A stretch of 64,000 nt of DNA from Budorcas taxicolor (Eukaryota; Chordata; Mammalia; Artiodactyla; Bovidae). Positions 48,050 through 59,456 of this stretch are shown piece by piece (positions within the stretch are counted from its first letter, which is position 1; each line of letters begins with the position of its first letter). A model generated the notes under the pieces. The model saw only the letters and a program-made list of their open reading frames with translations, ran no database searches and had not been told where the DNA came from. The DNA lies in the NCBI RefSeq assembly GCF_023091745.1, contig NC_068913.1:19424001-19488000 (forward strand), written 5' to 3'. The translations under genes and the position numbers were made by a program.

Positions 48050-48400
48050 TTCAATTCCTCTGCCTAAAATTTGTTGAAAACTTGACACTGAACTTAAAGT
48101 CCAAACATCTTCGGAATAGCCTATACCAAGTCTTTGCTAAGTCTTACCTCTGCTATCTTTCCTTCCCTCATTTCATACAATTCTTTTTCTTAACTATGCT
48201 CCAGCCATCCTGCTTCCCTCTAGGTTCCCTCCCAAGCAGTATATTCTTGTGCTCTTTTCTCTGTTTCAAGACTTTTTCTCTGGTACAGCTCTCTTCCCTC
48301 CTCTTCTTCATCAAACCACACCTAACTCTTACTTATCATTCATCTTTTAGTTCAGATATAACTTCTACCAGATTTTCTTAACATCCTGTTATAATTTCTT
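48050..48400 (+). mobile_element. L2 (CR1-like) LINE 3' region
   Basis: The pyrimidine-rich order 'ctatgctccagccatcctgcttccc', 'ttctctgtttcaagactttttctctggtac', 'ctcttccctcctcttcttcatc', 'cttatcattcatcttttagttcagatataacttctacc' follows the L2 3' region in sense. The plus-strand 140-codon frame at 47959-48381 is a consequence of the low stop density of this pyrimidine-rich stretch, not a gene. Confidence 0.65.
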
Positions 48401-49126
48401 GTGATAGTCTCAAAACAGTGTTACATCTCAAGATTTTCCAAGCTCATAGGAGAGTTTTTGGGGTGTGTGTGTATCAAATCCCCTTATCATTGGAACATTT
48501 TTTTCTTATAAATTTAATATAATATTGTTTTCACTATCTATTTGGATAAACACATATTGCCAATGATCCAAGTTTTATTGTCTGATTTTCACAAGCTTTA
48601 AGATGATATAGGCATGTTCTGAATTGTTCTCATACCTAATCAAGAATTTATCTCTTGCTGTTAATAATTTGTCAAAAGATTATCTTGGCTTAATGCTTTT
48701 TCTGCCTTCTGAAAAATTAAATATCCAATTGTTAAATACCTTTGATTCATTTATATATGTTTCTAATCTTTCATTGATCAGAATACTGTATCTATAAAAA
48801 TCTATTTTATGCTTATTTTTAAAACCCTGCTACATCTCAGTGTGGTGGCATCAGGAAACAATAAAACAGTTATTAAGATGTCCTACTCTTTATATATCTT
48901 AAAAAATCAGATAAAGAGAGTGCTTACAAAATAAGTTAATATGTTATGAAACTGACAAAGCAGTACAGAAGCAAGCAAGTGAAAGATTTAAAACAGCTTT
49001 GGTTTGGAACTGCAGTCCCTAGGTGGTCTAATTTGAGCAGAACTTTGCCACAAGGCACAGGACCCCGGCAATGTTAGAAACCACTCAAGTCATCTGCCAT
49101 TTTGTCAAATGGAGGAGCTTCCCTAC
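48401..49126. other. Unique sequence flanking the candidate exon
   Basis: No recognised repeat. The part from about 48990 to 49126 is of higher complexity than the surroundings and directly adjoins the donor side of the exon candidate at 49127-49192. Confidence 0.4.
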
Positions 49127-49192
49127 CTCGTAGATTAAGCTCATCACTGCCTTGACAACGTTGGGTTCCACATCATTAGTTGCCATTTGATT
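49127..49192 (-). other. Candidate 66-bp internal coding exon
   Basis: On the minus strand a pyrimidine tract (tctcttattttcttgctatag, ending at 49193) is followed by 66 bases open in frame 0 (22 codons: Asn-Gln-Met-Ala-Thr at the start, 'VEPNVVKAVMSLIYE' at the end) and then a donor-like GAG|gtaggg (49126 downward). Length is a multiple of three. If not spliced at that donor, the frame runs 14 more codons to a TGA. It overlaps no repeat, contains CpG dinucleotides that decay quickly in neutral DNA, and sits in a higher-complexity patch. I do not recognise the peptide, so product and gene are unknown. The evidence is splice geometry and frame only. Confidence 0.35.
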
Positions 49193-50402
49193 CTATAGCA
49201 AGAAAATAAGAGAAAATTAATTATAGGAGATGCTGGAAACCAAATAGTGGAATTAAAATCCCAGCATTCTCATTTAATGGCCAAAAAACAAATTGCACTA
49301 TTACAGCAGAACAGCTTTCTTAACCTCCTGTTCTGGTTTCTTCATTTTGCGTGAATGTGGATCTTATACTCTGAAATAAGCAATTTTATTAAAAATGAAT
49401 CCTGAAACATTGCTGTGAAGAGTTCAGTCAGGGATTCTCTCCAATGTGTGGGCGCCTAGAAAGAAACCACGTCTACATTTCTGGGAAAAATACTGCTTGC
49501 CTTTCTTTGTTTGCTTGGTAAGCAAAGTAACCCTTTTACATCAAAATCATCTGTTAGACTCAACCTGGTGAGAAAGACTGGCAAACACTGGCATCATCAA
49601 ATAATTATGCAACCCGTTCCAGCTCCAGGCTAAGACTGATTAAAACAAGAAGGTATAAACATCCCATTTTAAGTGGAATTGATCCAAATTGCTGGCCCAG
49701 GCTAAGGTCAAAATCAGAAAGGGCTTAAAAGGGGAAGGCTGTAGGTATATAATATTCCCAGAGAATCTCCTTCAACAGAGATGAGTCCTAAAGTTTCCAC
49801 CATAACTATGGACAAATATTTCAAGAAAGTACTTCTTATAAATGACTTGTTGTTTTCATTTCCCACCCTTTATTCTCTAATAGTACTCTTCATTATGAGA
49901 ATGTAAGCTTTATTATCAATTTGAACACAAAAGATTATGCTAAATGGTGAATAATGTATTCAAAAGTGCTTCCAAGCCTTCCACTTTCTTTCCAGTTTTA
50001 TGTTTAATAGAAAATATAACTCTCTCCAAATGACTGAAATCAATAATATTTTCATTGCTCTTATTATATATTATATATGTATACATTATTTGGCACATGG
50101 GCAGGAAGATAAATAGAAAGATCCAACTTTCAAATGCTATCATGTAAAGTACTACATGGTAACTTGGAAAAAATATATTTAATTATTACATAGTCTTATT
50201 TTGTCATTTCCTATCATCTTTGTGCTTTTCTTTTTATTCATTTCCTTCTTGTTTCTCTTATAATCATTTATCTCAGAGATGTGTATTGATTTGTGTACAA
50301 CTTACTTATCTACATTATATAGGGGAGGGGTGTGTGTGGTAATGAATCTACTGCTGTATGACTTTCTGAAGAGTTATTTCTGTTGAAGATCAGTTATCAA
50401 AT
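49193..50402. other. Unique sequence
   Basis: The portion 49193-49780 is of relatively high complexity and not repeat-like. The rest is AT-rich. No further exon found. Confidence 0.4.
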
Positions 50403-50425
50403 ATCTCCTTCTCTCTCTCTCTCTT
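50403..50425. repeat. (CT)n microsatellite
   Basis: A run of CT dinucleotides ending in tttt just before an antisense L1 3' end. It may be the modified tail of that L1. Confidence 0.85.
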
Positions 50426-50427
50426 TT

Positions 50428-51402
50428 AATAAATTATTTATTTTAATTGGAGGCTAATTACAGTATTGTATTGGTTTTGCCATACATAAATATGAATCCT
50501 CCACAGGTATACACGTGTTCCCCATCCTGAACCCCCCTCCCACCTCCTTCCCTGTACCATCCCTCTGAGTCATACCAGTGCACCAGCCCCAAGCATCCTG
50601 TATCCTGCATCGAACCTGGACTGGTGATTCGTTTCTTATATGATATTATACATGTTTCAGTGCTATTCTCCCAAATTATCCCACCCTCTCCCTCTCCCAC
50701 AGAGTCAAAAAGACTGTTCTATACATCTCTGTCTCTTTTGCTGTCTCACTAGAGATGTATCGTTACCATCTTTCTAAATTCCATATATATGCCTTAGTAT
50801 ACTGTACCGGTGTTTTTCTTTCTGGCTTACTTCACTCTGTATAATAGGCTCCAGTTTCATCCACCTCATTAGAACTGATTCAAATGTATTCTTTTTAATG
50901 GCTGTATATGTACATTGTGATTGTGTACCACAGCTTTCTTATCCACTCATCTGCTGATGGACATCTAGGTTGCTTCCATGTCTTGGCTATTATAAACAGT
51001 GCTGCAATCAACATTGGGGTACACGTGTCTCTTTCAATTCTGGTTTCCTTGTTGTGTATGCCTAGCAGTGGGATTGCTGGGTCATAAGGCAGTTCTATTT
51101 GGAATTTTTTAAGGAATCTCCACACTGTTCTCCATAGTGGCTGTACTAGATTGCATTTCCACCAACAGTGTAAGAGGGTCCCCTTTTCTCCACACCCTCT
51201 CCAGCATTTATTGCTTGTAGACTTTTGGATCACAGCCATTCTGGCATGGTACGGTACCTCATTGTGGTTTTGATTTGTATTTCTCTGATAATGAATGATG
51301 ATGAGCATCTTTTCATGTGTTTGTTAGCCATCTGTATGTCTTCTTTGGAGAAATGTCTATTTAGTTCTTTGGCCCATTTTTTGATTAGGTCATTTATTTT
51401 GA
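50428..51402 (-). mobile_element. L1 (ruminant type), 5'-truncated, antisense
   Basis: The plus strand begins 'aaattatttattttaattggaggctaattacag' and continues 'ttggttttgccatacataa', 'acccccctcccacctcc', 'caccagccccaagcatcctgtatcctgcat', the complement of an L1-BT 3' UTR. It then enters the ORF2 C-terminal region and is cut at 'gatacacatgctt'. It is well preserved and the closest relative in the window of the 40699-41741 segment. Confidence 0.95.
50895..51308 (-). pseudogene. L1 ORF2 C-terminal fragment
   Basis: The open 137 codons contain the Cys-rich C-terminal motif of L1 ORF2 ('CWRGCGEKGTLLHCWWKC', a CCHC-like zinc-knuckle region), 'LVQPLWRTVWRFLKK', 'ELPYDPAIPLLGI' and 'LIAALFIIAKTWKQPRCPS'. 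The end of the protein is replaced by a shifted frame. The N-terminal endonuclease and RT are missing through 5' truncation. Confidence 0.9.
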
Positions 51403-51664
51403 TACACATGCTTATTTTCTTTGCTTTATGTTGTGCAGAGAAGGAAAAGCATGAACATCATTTCATATATTCCTTGTGCTCACTGTATTAATTGCTTATT
51501 TATTTCATGAATGACCCTAAGGCATATGCTTTAACAGAGCCCACAATAGGCATGATCTGACAACTCACATACACACGTATTCAAACACAAGCATTTTCAA
51601 GTTAGTTATAAATATATTCATACTATTTTTGAGAGAATTTAAATTATCTTAACCAATTCTTCAT

Positions 51665-51870
51665 TATAATTAATATCAAATGGATCCTAACAATCACATG
51701 GTATTTCATAGATTGTAAAGTACTATCCCACGCATTAATAAATCTGATTTTCATGAAATTCTGGAAATTGTGTTCACACGTGTAAATGTGTGTACATGAA
51801 TTATAGGTGAGGCAGCTAGGGCATCATGAGATAAAAGGGTATATCCAAGTTCAAAAATGCAGAGTGATAC
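51665..51870 (-). mobile_element. MIR-like SINE, antisense, uncertain
   Basis: 'tcctaacaatcacatgg', 'ttgtaaagtactatcccacgcattaataaatctgattttca' and 'ataggtgaggcagctagggcatcatgag' follow the complementary order of a MIR subtype. Divergence makes family and limits uncertain. Confidence 0.5.
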
Positions 51871-52508
51871 AGAGCACAGCTGATAAACTAATTCACCTGT
51901 TCAGATTTCCAGTTCACAGTAATTTATTTTTAAATACTCTGAGTTTAGTTTTTAATCTTTGATTTTTAGACACTACAAAATAGTAGAAACAAAATTGAAA
52001 TCACTGGAAATCTCACTTGTACCTACCTCTAAAAAATATGTGTATTTTAAGTTTCCTACACATAATTCTAAGGGAATAAAAAGAGCTTCAAATAACATAT
52101 AAATGTACAGCTTTTAATTGGAAATAACCTAAGTATCTAATATCTAGCAGACATTTATTGACTTTGGCTACCCAAATTCTATTTTTGTTCTCTCATAGCA
52201 CTCTTATTTCTTGTGTGAAACCTTAGAGGTGTTGATAAATCAGGGACCCACTTAATCAGTGAAAATTGAGAAATCTTAGACTTTTCATCACCAAGGTACA
52301 TCAAACAAGAGCACATGAACAGAGTTAAAAAAATTAGTCCTTTCTCAAAGCATTTTAAACTGACTTTGGTTGTTTACAGTCATTTACTTAAATGATGAGG
52401 AGTATTACTTTACTGAAAATGTGATATGAGTCTTGCACTTCTAGGAGAATGGCACTGCAATACAACTAGTAAGTACAACACAGGTTTTAGGATTGTAAGA
52501 AAGCAAAG
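51871..52508. other. Unique AT-rich sequence
   Basis: No supported feature. Confidence 0.4.
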
Positions 52509-52835
52509 GAGGGACTTCCCTGGTGGTACAGTGGATAAGAATCCTCCTGCCACTTCAGAGGACATGGGTATGATCTCTGGTTCAGGAAGATTCCGCCTAT
52601 GTGCCAGACTATGGAGTCTGCAGTCTAGAGTTCGAGAGCTGCAACTACTGAGCCCACACACTACAACTACTGAAGCTCTTGTGCCTACAGCCTGTACTCT
52701 GCAAGAGAAGTTTCAACAATGAAAAGACCATGCACCGCAACAAAAAGTAGGCCCCACTTGCTGCAACTAGAGAAAGTCCACGCACAGCAACAAAGACCCA
52801 GCACAATCAAAAAGACATTACTTAATAAATTAGAA
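52509..52835 (+). mobile_element. CHR-type cetartiodactyl SINE
   Basis: The tRNA-like head 'gggacttccctggtggtaca' is followed by a long body with repeated 'gcaactactgagcc' / 'acaactactgaagc' blocks, 'aaagaccatgcaccgcaac', 'aactagagaaagtccacgcacagcaacaaagaccca'. This is the CHR family shared by whales, hippos and ruminants, unrelated to the BovB-tailed SINEs. It predates the Bov-tA elements. Confidence 0.93.
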
Positions 52836-52920
52836 AAAAAATGGATCTAATAGAGAGCCTGCTTTAAAAAAATAAAAACAAGCAAGCAAGCAAAGGAAAG
52901 ATTCTCTGAAAGTCAAAAAG

Positions 52921-52953
52921 GTTTTCTTCTTCTTCTTCTTTTTTTTTTTTTTA
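52921..52953. repeat. (TTC)n and poly(T) tract
   Basis: Five TTC units grade into a T-run. Confidence 0.88.
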
Positions 52954-53048
52954 AATGAGAAAGGACAATTAACTGGAAACCAGGGCAATGTTTTGTGAGC
53001 AATAAGTGAACCTAAAAGTAAGGAAACTTCAATGATTAGGAGCTATGT

Positions 53049-53568
53049 AGGAAGGAAAGTTATGACCAACCTAGATAGCATATTCTAAAGCAGAGACATT
53101 ACTTTGCCAACAAAGGTCCATCTAGTCCAGGCTATAGTTTTTCCAATAGTCATGTATGGATGTGAAAGTTGGACTGTGAAGAAAGCTGAGCACCAAAGAA
53201 TTTATACTTTTGAACTGTGGTGTTGGGGAAGACTCTTGAGAGACACTTGGACTGCAAAGAGATCCAACCAGTCCATCCTAAAGAAGATTAGTCCTGAGTG
53301 TTCATTGGTAGGACTGATGCTGAGGCTGAAACTCCAATACTTTGGCCTCCTCATGCAGGGAATTCACTCATTGGAAAAGACCCTGATGCTGGGAGAGATT
53401 GGAGGCAGGAGGAGAAGGGGACGACAGAGAATGACATGGCTGGATGGCATCATCGACTCAATGGACATGAGTTTGGGTGAACTCCGGGAGTTGGTGATGG
53501 ACAGGGGTGCTGTGACTCATGGGGTCGTAAAGAGTTGGACACAACTGAGCAACTGAACTGAACTGAAA
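53049..53568 (+). mobile_element. BovB 3'-end fragment
   Basis: A sense fragment beginning 'ggaaggaaagttatgaccaacc' and ending gaactgaactgaa. The C-terminal region is open over 150 codons (53104-53556) with 'VMYGCESWTVKKAEHQRI', 'GGRRRRGRQRMTWLDG' and 'SLGELRELVMDR'. It has no RT or endonuclease. No target duplication found. Confidence 0.95.
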
Positions 53569-53884
53569 TGACTGAAGCATGGTGACTGTGTCACTATAGT
53601 CCCACTACATGATAGCACTCTTATATTAGACACATATTCCTAGAGTATTCAATAATAAACCCAGCATCCAAGCAGAAACGTATATAAATCTTCCCTGAAG
53701 AAAAGCATTCACAGTGTAGGCCCTTGATATATCTACAAGTTCAAGAAAATTTGAACTATTGATAAAAAAAAAAGAAAAGAAAAAAGCAAACACAGAGGAA
53801 AAAGAGTTACCACAAAGGGGATATTAAATTAATAGCAAAAAATATTTCATATTTTGGTAATGCTCATATATAGTCCTTAAAATG

Positions 53885-54193
53885 GGCTTCCCTGATAGCT
53901 CAATTGGCAAAGAATCTGCCTGCAATGCACGAGACCCTAGATTGATTCCTGGGTCAGGAAGAGCCACTGGAAAAAGGGTAGGTTACCAACCCGAGTATTT
54001 CTGGCTTTCCCTTGTGGTTCAGCTGGTAAAGAATCCTCCTGGAATGCAAGAGATCTGGGTTCGATCCCTGGGTTGGGGAGATCCCTTGGAGAAGGGAAAG
54101 GCTACCCAATCCAGCATTTTGCCAAAAGAATTCCATGGACTGTATAGTCCATGGGGTTGTAAAGAGTCAATATGATTGAGCGACTTTCACTTC
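53885..54193 (+). mobile_element. Bov-tA SINE with duplicated tRNA-like head and 13-bp TSD
   Basis: Two tRNA-like heads ('gggcttccctgatagctcaa' at 53884 and 'ggctttcccttgtggttca' at about 54002; B boxes 'gattgattcct' and 'ggttcgatccc') share one BovB-derived tail ('tggactgtatagtccatggggtt', 'tgattgagcgactttcacttc'). The flanks agtccttaaaatg (53872-53884) and agtccttataatg (54194-54206) differ by one base, a TSD with modest age. Confidence 0.95.
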
Positions 54194-54481
54194 AGTCCTT
54201 ATAATGATGATATAGGGAATATTTTAAGAAATAAATAGAAAAAAATTTCAGTAGTGAGAATCTGTCAAAAATGATCAGGTATATTTTAAAAAAATAGGAC
54301 TTAAACAAATGTAAACTAAATCATGGATATAAAATTCTCAAAAGTTTAAACAGTAGATCCAATGTAGCTGAAAAGAATATTAGCAAACTGGAAGGCAGAG
54401 TTGAAAGTATGATACAGGTATACCAGAAGACCACAGTTAGACAAATTTTCTGTCAAGCCATGTTGGGCTTACAGACTTGTT

Positions 54482-54861
54482 GCTGGTGTTGTTCTTCAGT
54501 CACTAAGTCATGTATGACTCTTTGCGACCCTGTGAACTACAGCACACCAGGCTTCTTTGTCCATCACTATCTTCCAGAGTGTGCTCAAACTCACTTCCAT
54601 TGAGTCAGTGATACCAACCAACCATCTCATTCTGTTGCCTCCTTCTCCTCTTGACCTCAATCTTTCCCAGCATCAGGTCTTTTTCAGTCAGTTCTTCTCA
54701 TCAGGTGGCCAAAGTATTGGAGCTTCAGCTATAGCATCAGTCCTTCCAATGAATACTCAGGGTTGATTTCCTTTAAGATTGACTGATTTGATCTCCTTGC
54801 TGTCCAAGGGATTCTCAAGAGTCTTCTCCAGCACCACAGTTCAAAAGTATCAATTCTTTTT
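54482..54861 (-). mobile_element. BovB 3'-end fragment, antisense
   Basis: The complement of about 380 bases of BovB 3' end, starting 'tggtgttgttcttcagtcactaagtcatg' and truncated at 'agtatcaattctttt'. More diverged than 42252-42640. Confidence 0.93.
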
Positions 54862-55239
54862 TATCTACCTACCCTCAGTTTTCCCCACCTCAATTTCCAG
54901 CCTAATATAATGTAGTATCCTTGATCTTACCTTTAAGTTTCAGACCCATATGTTTTCAGCTGTATATTTCCCTCAGCTACTTGAATCATTTGGAAGCATC
55001 TTGAATCCAAACTGATGCTCTTGTCCCTTAAATTTGTTTCTTAGGTAATTTAATAACATTAACTTTTTTACAATGATACAAGTGAGAACCCAGAGGATTT
55101 TCTGACCAGCTGTGCACACTGCTTCACCCACACTTGCAATTTCACCCCATATTATATTGCTGTTTCACTTGAATAAAACTTGACTCCTTCTTTGCAGTAA
55201 CTGTTACCTTCTCGTTGATGAAGGTGATGATTACATCAC
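54862..55239. other. Unassigned sequence, possibly more L2
   Basis: The pyrimidine-rich order resembles an upstream part of the L2 at 55240, but I cannot support it block by block. Confidence 0.3.
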
Positions 55240-55690
55240 CTGGACTACTTCAGTGGACCCTTTTGATATTTTCATTTTAATAATTTCATCCCTGGCCTGA
55301 AATCCTCTAATGAATCAGTCACATTGCTTGCAGAGTATAGATCAGTATATTAATAAGAACAAGATTTGTTATAATCTGCTACAATTATCCTTCCCTGTCT
55401 CAACTTGTACTCCTTCCTCGCCTGACTTCATTTTAATTGTTTCAAATGGGCACTGCCTACTGACTCAGCAACTTCACGTAAGTGTTTGCTTCTAATGTTT
55501 GTGTTCCCTTCTTTTCATCTAAGTAATTTCTCCTCAACCATCGGATCTTAGTTCAAATGCTATTTTCTTAGGGAATATTTTCTTTCATTCCAGACTAGAT
55601 GAGGTTACCTGTTACAATCTTTCATAGCAAATAAACTATACATTTTTGTCATAATTCTTATAATCTCATTTTTAATATATGACTAATATT
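55240..55690 (+). mobile_element. L2 (CR1-like) LINE, left part
   Basis: 'atttcatccctggcctgaaatcctctaatg' and later 'tttcatctaagtaatttctcctcaacca', 'atcttagttcaaatgctattttcttagggaatattttctttc' follow the L2 3' region in sense. It is split by the SINE at 55695-55910 and resumes at 55915. The left limit is uncertain. Confidence 0.6.
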
Positions 55691-55694
55691 AATG

Positions 55695-55910
55695 TTGAGC
55701 TTCCCTCGTGTCTCAGTGGTAAAGAATCTGCCTGCAATGCAGGAGACATGGGTTTAGTCCCTAGGTAAGGAAGATCTTCTGGAGAAGGAAATGGAAACCC
55801 ACTCCATTATTTTTGTTTGGGAAGTCCCATGGACAGAGGAGAGGAGTCTGGAGGGCTATAGTCCATGTTGTTACAAAAGAGTCAGCAACAATTTAGCAAC
55901 TAAGTGACAT
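55695..55910 (+). mobile_element. Bov-tA SINE inside L2
   Basis: Head 'gagcttccctcgtgtctcagtggtaa', worn B box 'ggtttagtccct', body 'ggagaaggaaatggaaaccc' and tail 'agggctatagtccatg', 'gagtcagcaacaatttagcaac'. A short similarity between the flanks (attaat near 55688 and 55910) may be the remains of a target duplication. Confidence 0.92.
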
Positions 55911-55914
55911 TAAT

Positions 55915-56070
55915 ATCCATGTGTTACCCATCTCTAAGAAACTCATATCATCCTTATTGACTAAAACCTCCATGAGAACATGAGTGTTTGTAATCTACTT
56001 TGTTTTATTCCTGGTATCAATCACATTGCTTGAAACATAATAGATTTTCAATAAATGAATTGATTAAATA
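55915..56070 (+). mobile_element. L2 (CR1-like) LINE 3' end, right part
   Basis: 'taaaacctccatgagaacatga', 'tttgttttattcctggtatcaatcacattgcttgaaacataatagattttcaataaatgaattgatta' matches the L2 3' terminus. It continues the element interrupted by the SINE. Confidence 0.75.
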
Positions 56071-57099
56071 AATTGAAAAATGAGGAAAGAATATCACAGC
56101 AATAAAGAAAAGTTAAAGCTGGCCATTTGAGAAAAGCAACTCTTTTATAAAGAGATAACAGAAAATGAAACAATGTCTAATGTAAATGAAAGGATCAGGA
56201 CTAAGAGAAAATATAAAAAATCCACTTTTTACAACAAAATATTGCTCTTAAGAGTAAATGTATGGAGAGTTTACTCCCACAATATACTGAGACAATGTCT
56301 TATCCATATACAGTGATGTAAGTTTGCATCCCTTCAAATCATGGAGAAGCAGAGTGTCACTGAAATAGTAACTTATTAATATGGGTAATTAGCTTAATGC
56401 ACCTTTGATATTATTGAAGAACATCATCACATATCACTTTTGCCCTTGAGATACAGTTAAACATGTTAATCCCAGGACATATACAATACAACATGAAGTT
56501 TCATTGCATCAAAAAAAATTACAATTTATAGCATAGTACAAAGCATCAAAATAAAATTACCTTGAGAATAACATACCAAGTGTATTTTCAATAGAATGAT
56601 GTCAGAGAACAGAAACAACTGACATTCAATATGTATGCATTTGAAAACTCTATTAAAGTAATATAAAATTATATTTTAAAGTGTGGAGTTACAAAGTGAG
56701 AATGCCTATTATTATTATAACAAGAAAATTTGAAATCCACTGTGGTAATTGGAAGTAAAAAATAATGAAATATTCTATGAATCTATCATAATATTTATTT
56801 ATAAATGTTCAAAAAGTATTTAATTAAAAATACAACCCAATATGAATATCCATCCACTTTATATTAACAGAAATCTTAATTACTAGTACTCTTCAATTTG
56901 AAATTTTATATTGCCTTTGACAAAGAGTTTCACAAATATCAGCCAGAATGATTTTTGTTTCTTACATATTATTTCTGGATTTGTATTTCTTTTATAATTT
57001 TTTTTAATTCCTGATGTCTTTCTTAGTCTATTTTTTTAAACTTAAAGCTCTTGATGTTAAACCAATTTACAAATGTATTATAAAAGAATATTTTCTAGT
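56071..57099. other. Unique AT-rich sequence
   Basis: No supported feature. Confidence 0.4.
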
Positions 57100-57307
57100 T
57101 TTATTTTTTATATTAATATACAGTAATAAAATTTTGTAGCAGAGTTTATAGTGCTATGAAGTTTCAATACATGTAGAGACGCATGTAATTACAACCACAA
57201 ACAAGATATAGAACATTTCCATCACCCCAAAGTTCTCATTCTTTTGTCCCCTTAAATCATATATTTCCTGTATTCTCTATACTGACAGCCAGTGATCAGT
57301 TTTGCTA
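57100..57307 (-). mobile_element. Ancient L1M-type 3' end, antisense, left part
   Basis: 'gcatgtaattacaaccacaaacaagatatagaacatttccatcacccc' and 'actgacagccagtgatcagttt' are the complement of an old L1 3' end. It is interrupted by an antisense BovB at 57308. Confidence 0.75.
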
Positions 57308-58049
57308 CTGTCAGTCAGTCAGTTCATTTGCTCAGTTGTGTCCTACTTTTTACGACCCTATGGACTGCAGCATGCCAGGCCTCCCTGTCCATCACCAACT
57401 CCCAGAGTTTACCCAAACTCATGTCCATTGAGTCCATGATGCCATGCAACCATCTCATCCTCTGTCATCCCCTTCTCCTCCTGCCTTCAATCTTTCCCAG
57501 CATCAGTCTTTTCAAATGAGCCAATTCTTTGCATTAGGTGGCCAAAGTATTGGAGATTCAGCTTCAGCATCAGTCCTTACAATGAATATTCAGGACTGAT
57601 TTCCTTTAGGATGGACTGGTTGGATCTCTTTGCAGTCCAAGGGATTCTCAAGAGTCTTCTCTAACACCACATTTCAAAAACATCAATTCTTCAGTGATCA
57701 ACTTTCTTTATAGTTCAAATCTCACATCCATACATGACTACTGGAAAAACCATATCTTTAACTAGATGGACCTTTGTTGACAAAGACATGTCTCTGTTTT
57801 TCAATATGCTGTCTATATTGATCATAACTTTTCTTCCAAGGAGCAAGCATCTTTTAATTTCATGGCTTCAGTCACCATCTGCAGTGATGTTGGAGTCCAC
57901 CCCCACACACACACAAATAAAATCTGTCACTGTTTCCACTGTTTCCCCATTTACTTGCCATGAAGTGATGAGACCAGATGCCATGATCTTATTTTTCTGA
58001 ATGTTGAGTTTTAAGCCAACTTTTTCACTCTCCTCTCTCACTTTCATTT
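57308..58049 (-). mobile_element. BovB 3'-half fragment, antisense, inside L1M
   Basis: The complement of about 740 bases of BovB from the 3' tail up to the end of the RT region ('gagagtgaaa' side at 58020-58045). A CA-rich expansion (ccacacacacaca, about 57899-57914) interrupts it. Similar bases at the edges, 'ttgctactg' (57302-57310) and 'ttgttgctg' (58047-58055), may be a decayed target duplication. Confidence 0.93.
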
Positions 58050-58560
58050 GTTGCTGTAGTTTTCCTTTTTCATGATTCTATAGCATGCAATCCTTTTAAA
58101 CTGTCAGTTTTTCAATGTAAACATATAGTATCTTTGCTATCTGTTAATGCTGAATGTTATTAACAGTTTCTTTTTATTATGTAACATTATATGGTATGAA
58201 TGTACTACATTCATACTTTAGGCATTCACCCATTGAAGAATTTTGGATTGTTTTCATTTTTTGAGAGGTGGGCAATTTTATAGAGTTGCTATAAACATTA
58301 ATGTGTAGGTTGTTGTATAAATATAGATTTAAATCTTTTAAAAGTAAATACTTAGAAATATCATTGCTATTTCCTACAAATGCAAATTTAACTTTATGAG
58401 AATATGCCAGAATATTTTCCAGAGTAACTGCTGTACCTTTTTCTTTCTCCAGTATTTCCCTGGATCCTTGCCATACATGGTATCAGTATTGTAAGGGTTC
58501 TTTTCTTTTTTATTTTTATTTTAATAATTGTGTGATAATAGCTCACTATGTTTTTGCTTC
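58050..58560 (-). mobile_element. Ancient L1M-type 3' region, antisense, right part
   Basis: It continues the element at 57100-57307: 'ctatctgttaatgctgaatgttattaac', 'cattcacccattgaagaattttggattgttttcattttt', 'tataaacattaatgtgtaggtt', 'cagagtaactgctgtacc'. The right limit is vague. Confidence 0.7.
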
Positions 58561-59298
58561 ACATTTTCCAAAAAGCTAATAATGTTTCTTTTCATGTGCT
58601 TATTTTTCATCTATCTATCCTTCTTTATAAAGTGTCTTTTATCATTTATCATCCATCTACTCTGCTTGTTTTTTTAGTATTGAGTATTGAGAAATACATA
58701 GCCCCACAAACAAAAATTTGAGCAAGTTGAAAAGGATATACCTTTTCATTCTTTAAGGAAATGGTATTTAAAATGGTCAACTTGGTTTTTGTCTACTTAA
58801 ATTGATAGATTCTTAAACTAACCTGATAATCCCTTTAACAGATGGACACTTGTAATATTTTAATAAAAAAGAAATTCCTGATTCCCCACCAAACTCTTAA
58901 TCCATGAAGAGAGCTGAAAGATTGTCTTTCTTTAGCTCTACAAATTATAAGGATACTAAGGAAAAATTTTATAGCCTATCTGTGGACAAATTTATTTGTG
59001 AATTTAGGAAGTAAGAGTTTTTACTTTGATACACAAATTGTGGCTATGATTAATATCTTCTCTCTAGACATATATGTGTCTATTTATTATAGATAAAATA
59101 ATTTCCCATTAAAAATTATTCAAAAGTATAGCTCCAACAGCAACATAATATTCCCTTAGGGTTTATATGCATTTCATTAAGGTAAGTAATCTTACTATTT
59201 CAATATTTGCATTATTTCTAGTTTATTTTGTTTGCTATTATTAATAATCACAAAACAATAAATACATTTTACTGGTATGTCTGGTTTTGTTTCTGCAT
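58561..59298. other. Unassigned AT-rich sequence
   Basis: The first 120 bases may still be old L1. No gene seen. Confidence 0.35.
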
Positions 59299-59312
59299 AT
59301 AGACTCATAGAA

Positions 59313-59442
59313 TGCTCCAGGCAAGAATACTGGAGTGGACTGCCATTCCTTTCTCCAGGGGATCTTCCTGACCAAGGGATCGAACCCAGGTCTCCTGCAT
59401 TACAAGCAGGTTCTTTACCATGTGAGCCATCAGAGAAGCCCC
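59313..59442 (-). mobile_element. Bov-tA SINE, 5' part, antisense, with 14-bp TSD
   Basis: The complement of the Bov-tA head and body ('ggcaagaatactggagtgg', 'ggatcgaacccaggtctcctgcatt' complementary to the B box). The BovB-derived tail is absent, so the element is 3'-shortened. Flanks atagactcatagaa (59299-59312) and atagactcttagaa (59443-59456) differ by one base. Confidence 0.94.
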
Positions 59443-59456
59443 ATAGACTCTTAGAA

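Noticed and set aside
47959..48381. 140-codon plus-strand open frame as a protein gene
   Set aside because: It lies in a pyrimidine-rich L2 3' region, is dominated by Phe, Leu and Ser, and shows no domain or splice context.
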